64,000 bases of DNA from positions 17,145,318 through 17,209,317 of the forward strand of contig NC_087070.1 in assembly GCF_963678635.1 (NCBI RefSeq), read 5' to 3'. The translations under genes were made by a program, and so were the position numbers. Of the stretch, positions 44,165 through 53,650 are shown piece after piece. Each line of letters starts with the position of its first letter. Positions within the stretch are counted from its first letter, which is position 1. The stretch comes from Symsagittifera roscoffensis (lineage: Eukaryota > Xenacoelomorpha > Acoela > Convolutidae). The notes below the pieces were generated by a model. The model was not told the origin of the DNA. It saw nothing but the letters and a program-made list of their open reading frames with translations, and searched no databases.

Positions 44165-44640
44165 GAAGCAGATTATAGAGTTTCGCTATGCACGAATCAG
44201 CTTGATCATAACTGCTTATGCCGTTGAAAGGCGAAAATAATCATCACACCCTTTTTCACATACTATCTGTGAAATAAGACCTTTTTAAAAATTGTTGTTG
44301 TGATTGAAAAACTGGAGGGAATTCGGCCTAACACAAGCTTTTTGGAGAGAAAGGAGTTAGCCTTGTTGTGGTAAACTTATTATATAGATGCGATATGTTT
44401 AATATTTGTCGAACGCCCTTTGAGGGATTTTAGAGACAGGTCTGTCAATTACGTCTCTGGTCTGGGGGAAGGAGTTCCTGGCCTAGGGAGTCTTGTGGTG
44501 CACCGCTGGACCTCCTGAGCTCGGGTGAGATTGTTCTTGTTCAGCGAGTTTTATAGATTAATAATTTTTTAATAATTTATAAAATTCCAACCCTGTTATT
44601 ATGGGTAAGTTCAGTCCCCTTGTGTCCAGTCAAATTTTTT
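44165..44640. other. Interval between MAST exon 1 and the retroelement array
   Basis: This is where a MAST 5' UTR or promoter would be expected. It contains a relatively GC-rich patch (44460-44530, with GGTCTGGGGGAAGGAGTTCC). No TATA box or other promoter element can be supported. Its 3' part may belong to the first PLE. Confidence 0.35.
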
Positions 44641-44647
44641 TTTACCC

Positions 44648-45025
44648 TTGAGCCGCGCCATCAAGATGAGGAAAAACAAGGAGCGTAAAAGCAAAGAATG
44701 CTTAAAACCTTCAGGACTTTCAAATTGGATAAGATGTGATTGTTGTTCTAATTGGTATCGTATCAATTGTGTGAATATAACTCTTATCGACTCCAAGAAG
44801 ATCCAATGGTTTCAATGTTCTATGTGTGTTGATGCGAAATCTTTTTTTCTCGCTAGATGACAATTTGAATGATTATCATAAAATATCTGATAATTCGGAA
44901 TGGTTGTGATTGTTTTACTAGCCGATATTATATCAATTGTTGGATTATTTCTCGTAGCGACTCTAAGAAAATCAAATGGTATCAGTATCTTTTATGCGTC
45001 GATGTACAATCTGTTATTTAAGCAA
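44648..45025 (+). mobile_element. PLE fragment: tandem pair of PHD-like half-fingers
   Basis: The first half (44734-44832) reads RCDCCSNWYRINCVNITLID, then KKIQWFQCSMC. The second (about 44905-45020) reads CDCFTSRYYINCWIISRSDS, then KKIKWYQYLLC, and is a diverged duplicate. Spacing C-x2-C-x4-R-x2-C...W-x-x-C-x2-C matches the second half of a PHD finger with Arg or Tyr where His is expected. The first Cys pair is missing. It precedes the RT motif B fragment, so part of the element is duplicated or scrambled. Fragments only; not an intact gene. Confidence 0.6.
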
Positions 45026-45054
45026 CAAAAGGTATTGGTTTAGTGCTAGACAAT

Positions 45055-46480
45055 TAAGTTTATAAAGCCATCTCAAATGACCGAGTGCTCAAAAGAGTAC
45101 CGAAGGACTCGCGTGCTCCCTTGACAGAAAGGCTTTAATAGGCATCTCGCAAGACTATGAAAAAACAACTGAATTTGGCAGTGAGTAAGGTACACTTTAA
45201 ATGCAAAGGTTTGTGGTATGTACAAAAAGACGGTTTAGCAATGGGCGCCTCCCTTGCAGTATTATTGGCAAATTTGTGGCTCAAAGAATACGAACCTGCA
45301 TAAAAGAAAGAAGTACTACAATTGACTGTGCTAAGTGAGGGTAACAAAAACGCGTGTCCTAGATGTCAGAAAAAGGTGACATATCGGACAAAAGCGGTAG
45401 AATGCGAAGCTTGTTTGAATTGGTACCAGTTAGGGTGTGGTAACATATCGGAATCCAAATACGCAGACATCGCTGAAACAGTTTGGTATTGCATGACTTG
45501 CAAAAAACAACAGGAAGCAGATCGGACTTAGAATGGTGTTAAAATTTTTCTAAGATATGTGGAAGAAATAGTTAGAACGGTCAAGGGCGATCCTGGGGTA
45601 GTTCTCGAGGCTGCCAATAAGTTGCATCCAATCTTGTAGTTCACCATAAAAGAACTTGATAGTAACGGTAACTTGGCCTTTTTGGACTTAAATGTCAACG
45701 TGGATTCAGCAAAAAAGGTCACATGTGATTGGTACCAAAAACCCACTGATACCGGCAACATTCTAAATTTAAGAGGATGCGCACCTTTGCAGTACAAAAT
45801 AATTGTTATTGAAGGGACGGTTCATAGAATTTTCAGAAGTACCTCAACATAGGAGACTTTGACCAGGCATTAGAAAAAAATCGGAAGCAATGGATTGAAA
45901 ATCAATATCCGAAAAATAAGTCTGACAGAGTAGTGTTTGAAACTCTAAACAAGATCATTTAGGAAAAGAAAATATTAGAGGTGAAGGCATCAGAACCGAG
46001 AAATGATAAATGGTTGAAAGACTCACCACCCCTTCTTACAATGCTATATCGAGGCAATCCATCTCAACTGTTAGCTGAAAAGGTTCGGCTTATATCCGGG
46101 GCACAATTAATTTTTACAACAAGAAAAATGAAAACATGCTTGCCATCCTTCAAAACTTCCTTTGCTTGTGAACCGAGATCCAAAGTGGTGTACAAGCTTA
46201 CATGTAGTGGATGTAACTCGACCTATGTCGGCCAGACAGTCCGACATTTAGCCACAAGGGTCGATGAACACCGCAAAGGGGACTCCTCAGTAGGGCAACA
46301 CTTGTTGGAATGTAAAAAGATGGTAGGCGGTACTGCTGAGCTGAAGTCAGAGATTATAGACCAAACAGCCAACACTCATAAGAGGCTTTGCATATTTGGA
46401 GGGAGAGACCGAAGATCAACACATGCGATGAATTCAGGAGCCGGGAATTAACACTAAACTTATAGTCTGTCTATAACATG
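45055..46480 (+). mobile_element. Penelope-like element copy 1: RT C-half and GIY-YIG (dead)
   Basis: One frame runs through RKTMKKQLNLAVSKV, RT motif B WYVQKDGLAMGASLAVLLAN (45214), a PHD-like finger (45355-45501), motif C as RYVEE (45553-45567), and the connection domain (LAFLDLNVNVDS; DWYQKPTDTGNILNLR). The frame then shifts into the C-terminal GIY-YIG nuclease: VVYKLTCSGCNSTYVGQT, RHLATRVDEHRKGDSSVGQH. The Cys/His residues there match the CCHH variant typical of PLEs. In-frame stops at 45301, 45529 and near 45639 and 45850, plus the EE in motif C, make it nonfunctional. From family knowledge, PLEs use RT plus GIY-YIG endonuclease for target-primed retrotransposition. Confidence 0.88.
45355..45501 (+). 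other. PHD-like Cys-rich finger inside the PLE RT
   Basis: ACPRCQKKVTYRTKAVECEA, then CLNWYQLGCGNIS..., ending VWYCMTC. Spacing C-x2-C-x12-C-x2-C-x4-Q-x2-C-x17-C-x2-C fits the C4HC3 PHD pattern, with Gln at the His position. It is 29 codons after motif B's end and about 17 codons before motif C. Confidence 0.75.
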
Positions 46481-47117
46481 GCTAAAAGTTAAAAAAACTG
46501 ACATGTCAGAATCAAAAATATTCCCAAATCGAAATTTTATAACCATTAAAGAACAAAAAACTAAAAAATCTCAAAAATTTTCAAGAAAATGTTATTCATG
46601 ATTACGTAGTTATATTATGTAAGTACATCTTTTTAAATTTGATTGGTTAAAAAGTTTTAGAGCCTTCTTAGACATATTTCTCATTTTTCAGATCGTTGAT
46701 CGTTTTGTAAATATTGTAAAAATTTTTAATCCTGATGATGCACAAAATCTGCGAAAGCGCTCGAATTAACGTTTTAAATTTCTTATAGAAAGTCTTTAAG
46801 ATAAAATGAATAATGAATGATAATTTCAGCAGTGTATAAAATGTTAACTATTGGCTGGTTTTTCTTGTTTTTACTTGAACAATCTAAAAGAAATGGTCGT
46901 AAACAAACGAATTAACTGAGCTCTATTATAAACAAAAAAATTAGAGCCTATATTGTTTCACTGCCTAAACCTCATCGTCAAGGGTTAAGCCCACCTCAGA
47001 CAGATCTCGAGCAAAGAATTAAGCTAATCAGCAGCAAGCTGGTTGATGGAAACATAAAGGAAGGAATGTGACTGGCTGCTTCAGATAACAAAATCGCACA
47101 TTTTTTTTTATTCCTAA
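46481..47117 (+). mobile_element. PLE copy 1, 3' untranslated region
   Basis: Closely matches 54920-55567, including ATTGGCTGGTTTTTCTTG and GGCTGCTTCAGATAACAAAA. It ends TAACTATAAAAAAATTGGT and runs straight into the LINE start ATCATCACACCCAGTAAG. Confidence 0.75.
46726..46769 (+). ncRNA. Hammerhead-ribozyme-like motif in PLE 3' region
   Basis: Core CTGATGA (46732-46738), then a short stem II (GCA/TGC), then GAAA (46753-46756), then GCGC and TC. Flanks TTAATC and GA(A)TTAA pair as stem I. Type I hammerheads are known from PLEs. Stem II is only 3 bp with one unpaired T, and stem III is minimal, so activity is uncertain. The copy at 55190-55235 has CTGTTGA and is mutated. Confidence 0.45.
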
Positions 47118-48424
47118 CTATAAAAAAATTGGTATCATCACACCCAGTAAGAGCTGATATAAATGCCCCAAGAAACGTTGGTAGTTTTTTTTTGCAACTG
47201 AGTTTGAGGTGTACAAAGCAGATATGTCTTTTTCAAATGGTTCGGGAGCCGTTTTTAAAACCTTATCAGTAAATCAAACGGAAATGCGGGGCTCTTTTTC
47301 TTGAAATCGTTTACTAATCTCCTAAACCTTATAGGTGAAGAAAAAATACATTAAAGCCAAAACTTTTCTCTTTTGAAGCAAAACTTATTGCCCTCCTAAA
47401 AAAAATGGGAGGTTTGCGATCAATTGCCATCGGCAACACGCTCAGATGCATCGCGTCCAAATGCGCAGTAAGCAAGGTTCTCGCAGAGTGACAAACTTTT
47501 TTTGGGAGTTTTCAAGTAGGATGTCGTTTTCAAGTAGGAAACCTAGCCAACGACTACAAGATCTTAAAAATACTGAAACCCAAGACCTTTGAAAAATACT
47601 GAAATCAGGAAAAGACAAGGGGCTAAGCCTGAACACAGAAAACTGTGAGCTACGTTTTCTAGGACAGACCACAAAAACGCACTACAGTACAATTATAGGT
47701 CAATTTCAAAATTTATGTTCAATTTAAAAACAAAATATTAAAATGAACTTGTAATTTTGGGCTCATCTATGGGCGAATCTCGTCAAAAAGAACTGCTAAA
47801 GGAAAAAATAGCTGATTTGGTAGAAATTTCGGTTAGTTAAGTTAAACTAGATGCAAATTATGGTTTTTACCTCCTAAAATTTTGCTTCAACATGCCAAAA
47901 AATTGATATTTTTTGCGTTCAAATCCTTGTTTTTTTGGAAAAAAAACGATAGAACTTCAAGAAGCTCTTTATAAAGGCAACAAATGTAACAAGGAAAGAT
48001 AGCCACTTTTTGCAAGCATTTCTACCGGCAGCCAAAGGTAGCTTGAGTGTGGCTTCCACTCGCCTAATAGCTTCACCCGCTTTTTTAGCCTCAGCAATAG
48101 AAGCAAAAGCTACCTTAAGTGAGATTTTTGATTTGGAGCACGAGGATGAAGCATATAATGATGCATTAGAACTATGATTTGTTTCGGCAAAATGTGAAAT
48201 AGCTCCGGAAAATGAAATCCAAAAAAATTGGACGGAGCCCATTCTAATCTCTCAAGTAAATTTGAACCTAGAAATATCTGATGTAAAAAGGTTCAAAGCT
48301 TTCCCGGATAAATTTGGATCGCAACGGCTGAATGTCACATCGTGTAAAAATCTAAGATTGAATTTATTTGATGAGCAGCTTAGAATTGCAATTGGACTCC
48401 TCATAGGTTCAAAAATCGTAAACT
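47118..48424 (+). mobile_element. LINE-like RT element, copy 1 (tandem unit 1)
   Basis: Starts CACACCCAGTAAGAGCTGAT. It encodes broken pieces of an RT protein. These are RSIAIGNTLRCIASKCAVSK (usual family form VRPIAVGCTLRRLVAKCA) near 47415, GLSLNTENCELRFLGQTTKT near 47625, then a post-RT region (SVASTRLIASPAFLASAIEA near 48045) and SLKVAF-type helices. RT motifs A and B are deleted (replaced by CGTTTTCAAGTAGG at 47525). The unit ends at GTTCAAAAATCGTAA and repeats directly. Confidence 0.7.
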
Positions 48425-50365
48425 AACTATAAAAAAATTGGTATCATCACACCCAGTAAGAGCTGATATAAATGCCCCAAGAAACGACGGTAGTTTTTTT
48501 TTGCAACTGAGTTTGAGGTGTACAAAGCAGATATGTCTTTTTCAAATGGTTCGGGAGCCGTTTTTAAAACCTTATCAGTAAATCAAACGGAAATGCGGGG
48601 CTCTTTTTCTTGAAATCGTTTACTAATCTCCTAAACCTTATAGGTGAAGAAAAAATACATTAAAGCCAAAACTTTTCTCTTTTGAAGCAAAACTTATTGC
48701 CCTCCTAAAAAAATGGGAGGTTTGCGATCAATTGCCATCAGCAACACGCTCAGATGCATCGCGTCCAAATGCGCAGTAAGCAAGGTTCTCGCAGAGTGAC
48801 AAACTTTTTTTGGGAGTTTTCAAGTAGGATGTCGTTTTCAAGTAGGAAACCTAGCCAACGACTACAAGATCTTAAAAATACTGAAACCCGAGACCTTTGA
48901 AAAATACTGAAATCAGGAAAAGACAAGGGGCTAAGCCTGAACACAGAAAACTGTGAGCTACGTTTTCTAGGACAGACCACAAAAACGCACTACAGTACAA
49001 TTATAGGTCAATTTCAAAATTTATGTTCAATTTAAAAACAAAATATTAAAATGAACTTGTAATTTTGGGCTCATCTATGGGCGAATCTCGTCAAAAAGAA
49101 CTGCTAAAGGAAAAAATAGCTGATTTGGTAGAAATTTCGGTTAGTTAAGTTAAACTAGATGCAAATTATGGTTTTTACCTCCTAAAATTTTGCTTCAACA
49201 TGCCAAAAAATTGATATTTTTTGCGTTCAAATCCTTGTTTTTTTTGTGGAAAAAAAACGATAGAACTTCAAGAAGCTCTTTATAAAGGCAACAAATGTAA
49301 CAAGGAAAGATAGCCACTTTTTGCAAGCATTTCTACCGGCAGCCAAAGGTAGCTTGAGTGTGGCTTCCACTCGCCTAATAGCTTCACCCGCTTTTTTAGC
49401 CTCAGCAATAGAAGCAAAAGCTACCTTAAGTGAGATTTTTGATTTGGAGCACGAGGATGAAGCATATAATGATGCATTAGAACTATGATTTGTTTCGGCA
49501 AAATGTGAAATAGCTCCGGAAAATGAAATCCAAAAAAATTGGACGGAGCCCATTCTAATCTCTCAAGTAAATTTGAACCTGGAAATATCTGATGTAAAAA
49601 GGTTCAAAGCTTTCCCGGATAAATTTGGATCGCAACGGCTGAATGTCACATCGTGTAAAAATCTAAGATTGAATTTATTTGATGAGCAGCTTAGAATTGC
49701 AATTGGACTCCTCATAGGTTCAAAAATCGTAAAAAAATATAGATGCGTTTGCGAAAAAGATGTAATCTGAAAATGGATGGCATGGCCTTGCTTGTCTCAA
49801 AAGTGCAAGGATATTCTCTAAGCCTTCAAATTTGAATGCCCTTTTAAAGCAAAGTCTCGCCTCCCATCATATTTTTTTTGTTTTAGAGCCAGGACACCTT
49901 CACAGGGCAGATCAGAAGCAACCAGATGGTTTGACGCTCGTAACATGGGCTGTTGGTAGGCAGCTCCTGTGGATTGAAACGGTAGCTGACTCCCTAGTTT
50001 CTAGTAGAAAAAGCGCAGGCTCGGCTTTTAACGCCTGAACAGCCGCGAACGAGGCGGAAGATCAAAAATCTGAGAAATAGAGAGATTTGATTAATGATGG
50101 ACCTATTTTGAACCAAAAGCTTTTGAAATTCACTAGCGCTGAGATTTTTCTGAGTATATATTTGTAAGATTTGGTGCACGTGTACCGACGAAACCAGAGC
50201 AAGTATTTTTTAAGCAGAGAATCTTCCTGGTTAGTACAGATTGTGAATGCGGCACAATAAATGACAGAACGGCGAAGTTTTTTTATTTCAAACACAAAAA
50301 ATGTTAACATAATTTTCTCACGTCGAGTTGCGTGTTCGTATTGAAGAAACGTAACCCGCATCGAG
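48425..50365 (+). mobile_element. LINE-like RT element, copy 2 (tandem unit 2, extended)
   Basis: Nearly identical to 47118-48424 with an offset of 1,308 bp, including the shared motif A/B deletion. It then continues to the 3' end of the protein: LEPGHLHRADQKQPDGLTLV, then TWAVGRQLLWIETVADSL (49875-49995). These match the KRPDGVTLVPW...LLVWD...D block at the C-terminus of this RT family. Multiple stops and frameshifts. Confidence 0.75.
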
Positions 50366-51045
50366 TTTAATTGCCATTACATCAACACTAATCATCTCTT
50401 TTTTATCATTATCAATTCCTTATCCAGAAAATTCCGATGATGTTGACTTGATAATGTGATGATGGAGCAACTACTGACTGTAACCTCGGCTACTATGATA
50501 CTTTCGATCTTCTCATTTAAAAAATTGCTCAAAAGATATATACCAATTAGTATCATTTTCATCGAGCGGAGACGCACACTTCGCTTTGTTTGGAAAAGCA
50601 AAGTGTTCAGGCTATTTTTGGAGCCCGATAAAATGGACTATATAAGTATACACCAAATTGAAGTCAACATGTAGTCAACCGGCTTGTTGTACGGCTTAGC
50701 AAAAGTACACAAGAATGACATACCAATTCGCCCTGTTCTATCTATGCCTGGAAGTTCATATGGAACTTGAACGAAACATTAGCCAAATTCCTCGATAAAA
50801 TTGAGGTAGCGAACATAGAAACAAACTCGCAAGTGACACGAGAGATTATTGCGAAGGTTAAATTCGACTCTGATGAGAAGATATTTTCTTCAGATATTAA
50901 ATTTTTTTTCAATTTTGTTCCACTCAATAAGGCGGCTTTCGACATTGCACTCAGTAAACTTTATGAGCAGGAAAAAGCTCCAGACATTGCACGCATAACT
51001 AAGAAGAGATTGCTGTAGGTGAAGTACACTTTTGAGAATGCGTTA
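50366..51045 (+). mobile_element. PLE RT N-half, sense (dead)
   Basis: Encodes LLYGLAKVHKNDIPIRPVLS (RT fingers motif; family LYGLPKIHKxxxPLRPI) at about 50684. It continues in another frame as ETLAKFLDKIEVANIETNSQ and motif A-like IFSSDIKFFFNFVPLNKAAF (Asp at 50893). Motif A is normally DVxSLFTNVPL. It stops after AxITKKRLL, where it meets the inverted PLE 3' end. Confidence 0.8.
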
Positions 51046-51054
51046 AAAACGATG

Positions 51055-51104
51055 CAAATTCAAACAAAATTTTCGCACATTTTTTTGCATCTTCAGGATA
51101 TAAA
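51055..51104 (-). ncRNA. Hammerhead-like motif, minus strand
   Basis: Minus strand CTGAAGA (fits CTGANGA), then TGCA/TGTGC stem II with an A-rich loop, then GAAA. It sits just beyond the 3' end of the inverted PLE. The stem I flanks (TATATC / GAATTT) pair poorly in this copy. Confidence 0.35.
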
Positions 51105-51317
51105 AATCTACACTATCTGTACAAAATGATCAAAAATCATAAAATGTGTCATACACGCCATTATTTCAAAAATTAAAAAAATCAACCAATCACAACTTCA
51201 CAATTATCACTTAAAATATGTAAAAGATAATATGTAACAATTTTATTCCTTTAGTCAATTTCTGACTGTTTTAAACTTTTTGTTTTTACAAGTTCGTTTT
51301 GTTGCTAATTTCATGCT

Positions 51318-52945
51318 TCAAATAAATATTTCAATGTTTTTGTTTTCCAGTCTCTTTTTCTTAATGTGCAGTGCCTCTAAAGTAAGTAATTTGATGCTAT
51401 TGGAGGCCTGATCGATTAACTTCCAATTACAATCCGACCTACCACTATCACTACCACACTGTTTTATATGCTGTCCAACTGGAGTATCCTCTTTTCGGTG
51501 TTCCTCAATCCTTGTGGTGAGATGTCGGACCGTTTGCACCCACAAAAATAAAGTCTCTACGCCATTTTTGATTTCACTTCACTGGAGGAGGATATTAAAG
51601 ACGGCTTACAAGTTTTTATTTTCCTCCTCGTGAATATTAAATGAGCGTTGGTGATGTCGCGCATTTTTTTTTGCGAATTTCTGACCGTGATTCCACCGAT
51701 ATTGAAACATCAAGATGGGTGGTGAATCGCTGCTATAATCACAAAGTGTCCTTTTCTCAGCCATCTTTTTTTTTGTTTTTGCCCTCACCGATGATCCTTT
51801 CAAGGCTTCCGATGCAACCCGCGACGACCAACTTTAAGAATATTGGTTATCCAACCACTGTTTCCGGTTGATTTCTATCGCACTAACATATTTATCCTAT
51901 GTGGACGCCCTGCGGAAAATCCGGTGAACAGTTCCTTCAATCACACTTCTCTTCTTCTGAAGGGGGCGCAATTTCTAAAGCTTAGTTTGGTACCTGTATC
52001 TGTTGGTTTCTGATACCAACCACAGTTAATTTGCTGTTTTTGTCAAAACAACTTTGTAAATCCAAAAATGCCAGTTTGCCAGATGTTTGCTGTCTCTATT
52101 GTTAACTGTAAAAATGAATGTAGTAAGTTTGCTGCCCGTAGCACCTCTTCAGTATCACCCTTCTTCGTTCTCACTACATCGTCAACGTAACGGAGAAAAA
52201 ACTTAGATTGATGCACTGGTTTAATTTTCTCCCTTATCGAGACGCATCTTCTACAGTACCAGACCGTTTGACTTATATTTCGATACTCCTCTTCTAATAT
52301 ATCACCGCATTTTTTGACACCAGTTCAAACTGCATTCATATACCACACCTTTTGATCTGTACGTGACCTTTTTATTCCACTCAGTACATAATCCATTAAG
52401 ATCGTTTTCGGTCCAAAATATTTCGGAAAATCCCTCGACATTGCAGTTTTGTACCATTTCAGTCAAAGATTTGCTAAAACAACGGCAAGAGATACCCCCT
52501 TGCCAAACCATCTTTCTGAACGTTTCATGTGTCATTACACCTGAAACGGACTTGACTAACTACCATGTTCAAAAGCCTCTTCATTGTTTTCTAGCCATTG
52601 ATGGTGGCTCATCGTGCTCACACAACTTTCTCAGAGCTATGTCATTTGAATGATGTTGAGTGAAACATTTGTATACAAACTCTTCACATCTAAAAATATC
52701 ATATTGTCATTTGGCTCAAGGCTAATGCTCTCTAAGATTTCGCTCGTTTCTAGTGAGTTAATTTCGATGTTTGCGCCCTAAATTTTCTCAAAAATTTTTG
52801 CAAAAAACCTTGTCGAGGTTATAGTAAGAGCTACCAGGCAATGAGAGGACAGGTCTCATTGGGGTGTTGTTTTTATGGACCTTCTCCAACACATAAAAAC
52901 TGGCGCAACTAATCCATTACTCATCAGCTACTTTCGGGCTTTCCC
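51318..52945 (-). mobile_element. PLE copy in inverse orientation, RT to GIY-YIG (dead)
   Basis: The most complete copy in the window. The minus strand reads FYVLEKVHKNNTPMRPVLSL (about 52910), motif A FLDVKSLYTNVSL (about 52700), RKTMKRLLNMVVSQV, motif B VQKDGLARG (about 52500) and a PHD-like finger (NKKVTYRSKG...VWYCRRC, about 52380-52240). It continues with motif C FLRYVDDVVRTKKGDTEE (about 52190), GWYQKPTDTG, and GIY-YIG end VQTVRHLTTRIEEHRKEDTP. The catalytic YVDD is intact, but there are several frameshifts and stops. It ends with a basic KKKRLENKN tail. Confidence 0.85.
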
Positions 52946-53650
52946 CGTTATGTTGAAAATATAGTGAGAAAAGTAAAGAGTGATCCTGAAGAGATGCTAC
53001 AGCTAGCAAACGTACTACAACCAAATTTACAGTTCACAATATAGACAGAAAACATCTGGTATTTTGGCATTTTTGGATTTACAAAGTATTATTGACAAAA
53101 ACAGGAAAATTAACTGTGGGTGGTATCAGAAACCAACAGATACAGGTACAATACTAAACTTTAGAAGTTGCGTTCCCTTCAGTGGAAGAGAAGTTTGATT
53201 GAAGGAACTGTTCACCGGGTTTTTCGCAGTACGTCCACATAGGAAGAATATGTTGAAGCGATGGAAATCAATCGTAAACCGTGGTTTGATAACCAAGATC
53301 CGGAAAATTGGTCGACGTGGGTTGCATCGCAAGCCCTTGAAAAGATCGTCGGAAAGGGCAAAAACAGAAAAGAGTGCAGACTCATCTATGTTGGCCAGAC
53401 GGTTCGACATTTCACCACAAGGATTGAGGAACGCCGAGAAGAGTTACCCTAGTTGGACAGCATATAAGGCATTGTGGTGGTGATAGTTGTTAATCGGAGT
53501 TTAATTGGAAGATAACCGACCAGGCTTTTACCACCATTTAGTTACTTACATTAGAGGCGCTGCACATAAGGAAAGAGGGACCGACGATTAACACGCGCGA
53601 AGAGTTTAGAAGTAGCGAGCTGACACTAACCCTACAAATCCCTAGAAAAA
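52946..53650 (+). mobile_element. PLE fragment, sense, internally deleted
   Basis: Joined head-to-head to the inverted copy. It starts at motif C as RYVENIVRKVKSDPEEMLQL, then EGTVHRVFRSTS, MEINRKPWFDNQDPENWSTW, and jumps directly from KGKNRKE to CRLIYVGQTVRHFTTRIEER. The region between the connection domain and the nuclease is missing. Confidence 0.75.

Noticed and set aside
47442-48980. Repeated minus-strand frames (MVCPRKRSS..., MGSVQFFW...) in the LINE copies
   Set aside because: Antisense to the LINE RT segments, which are recognisable on the plus strand.
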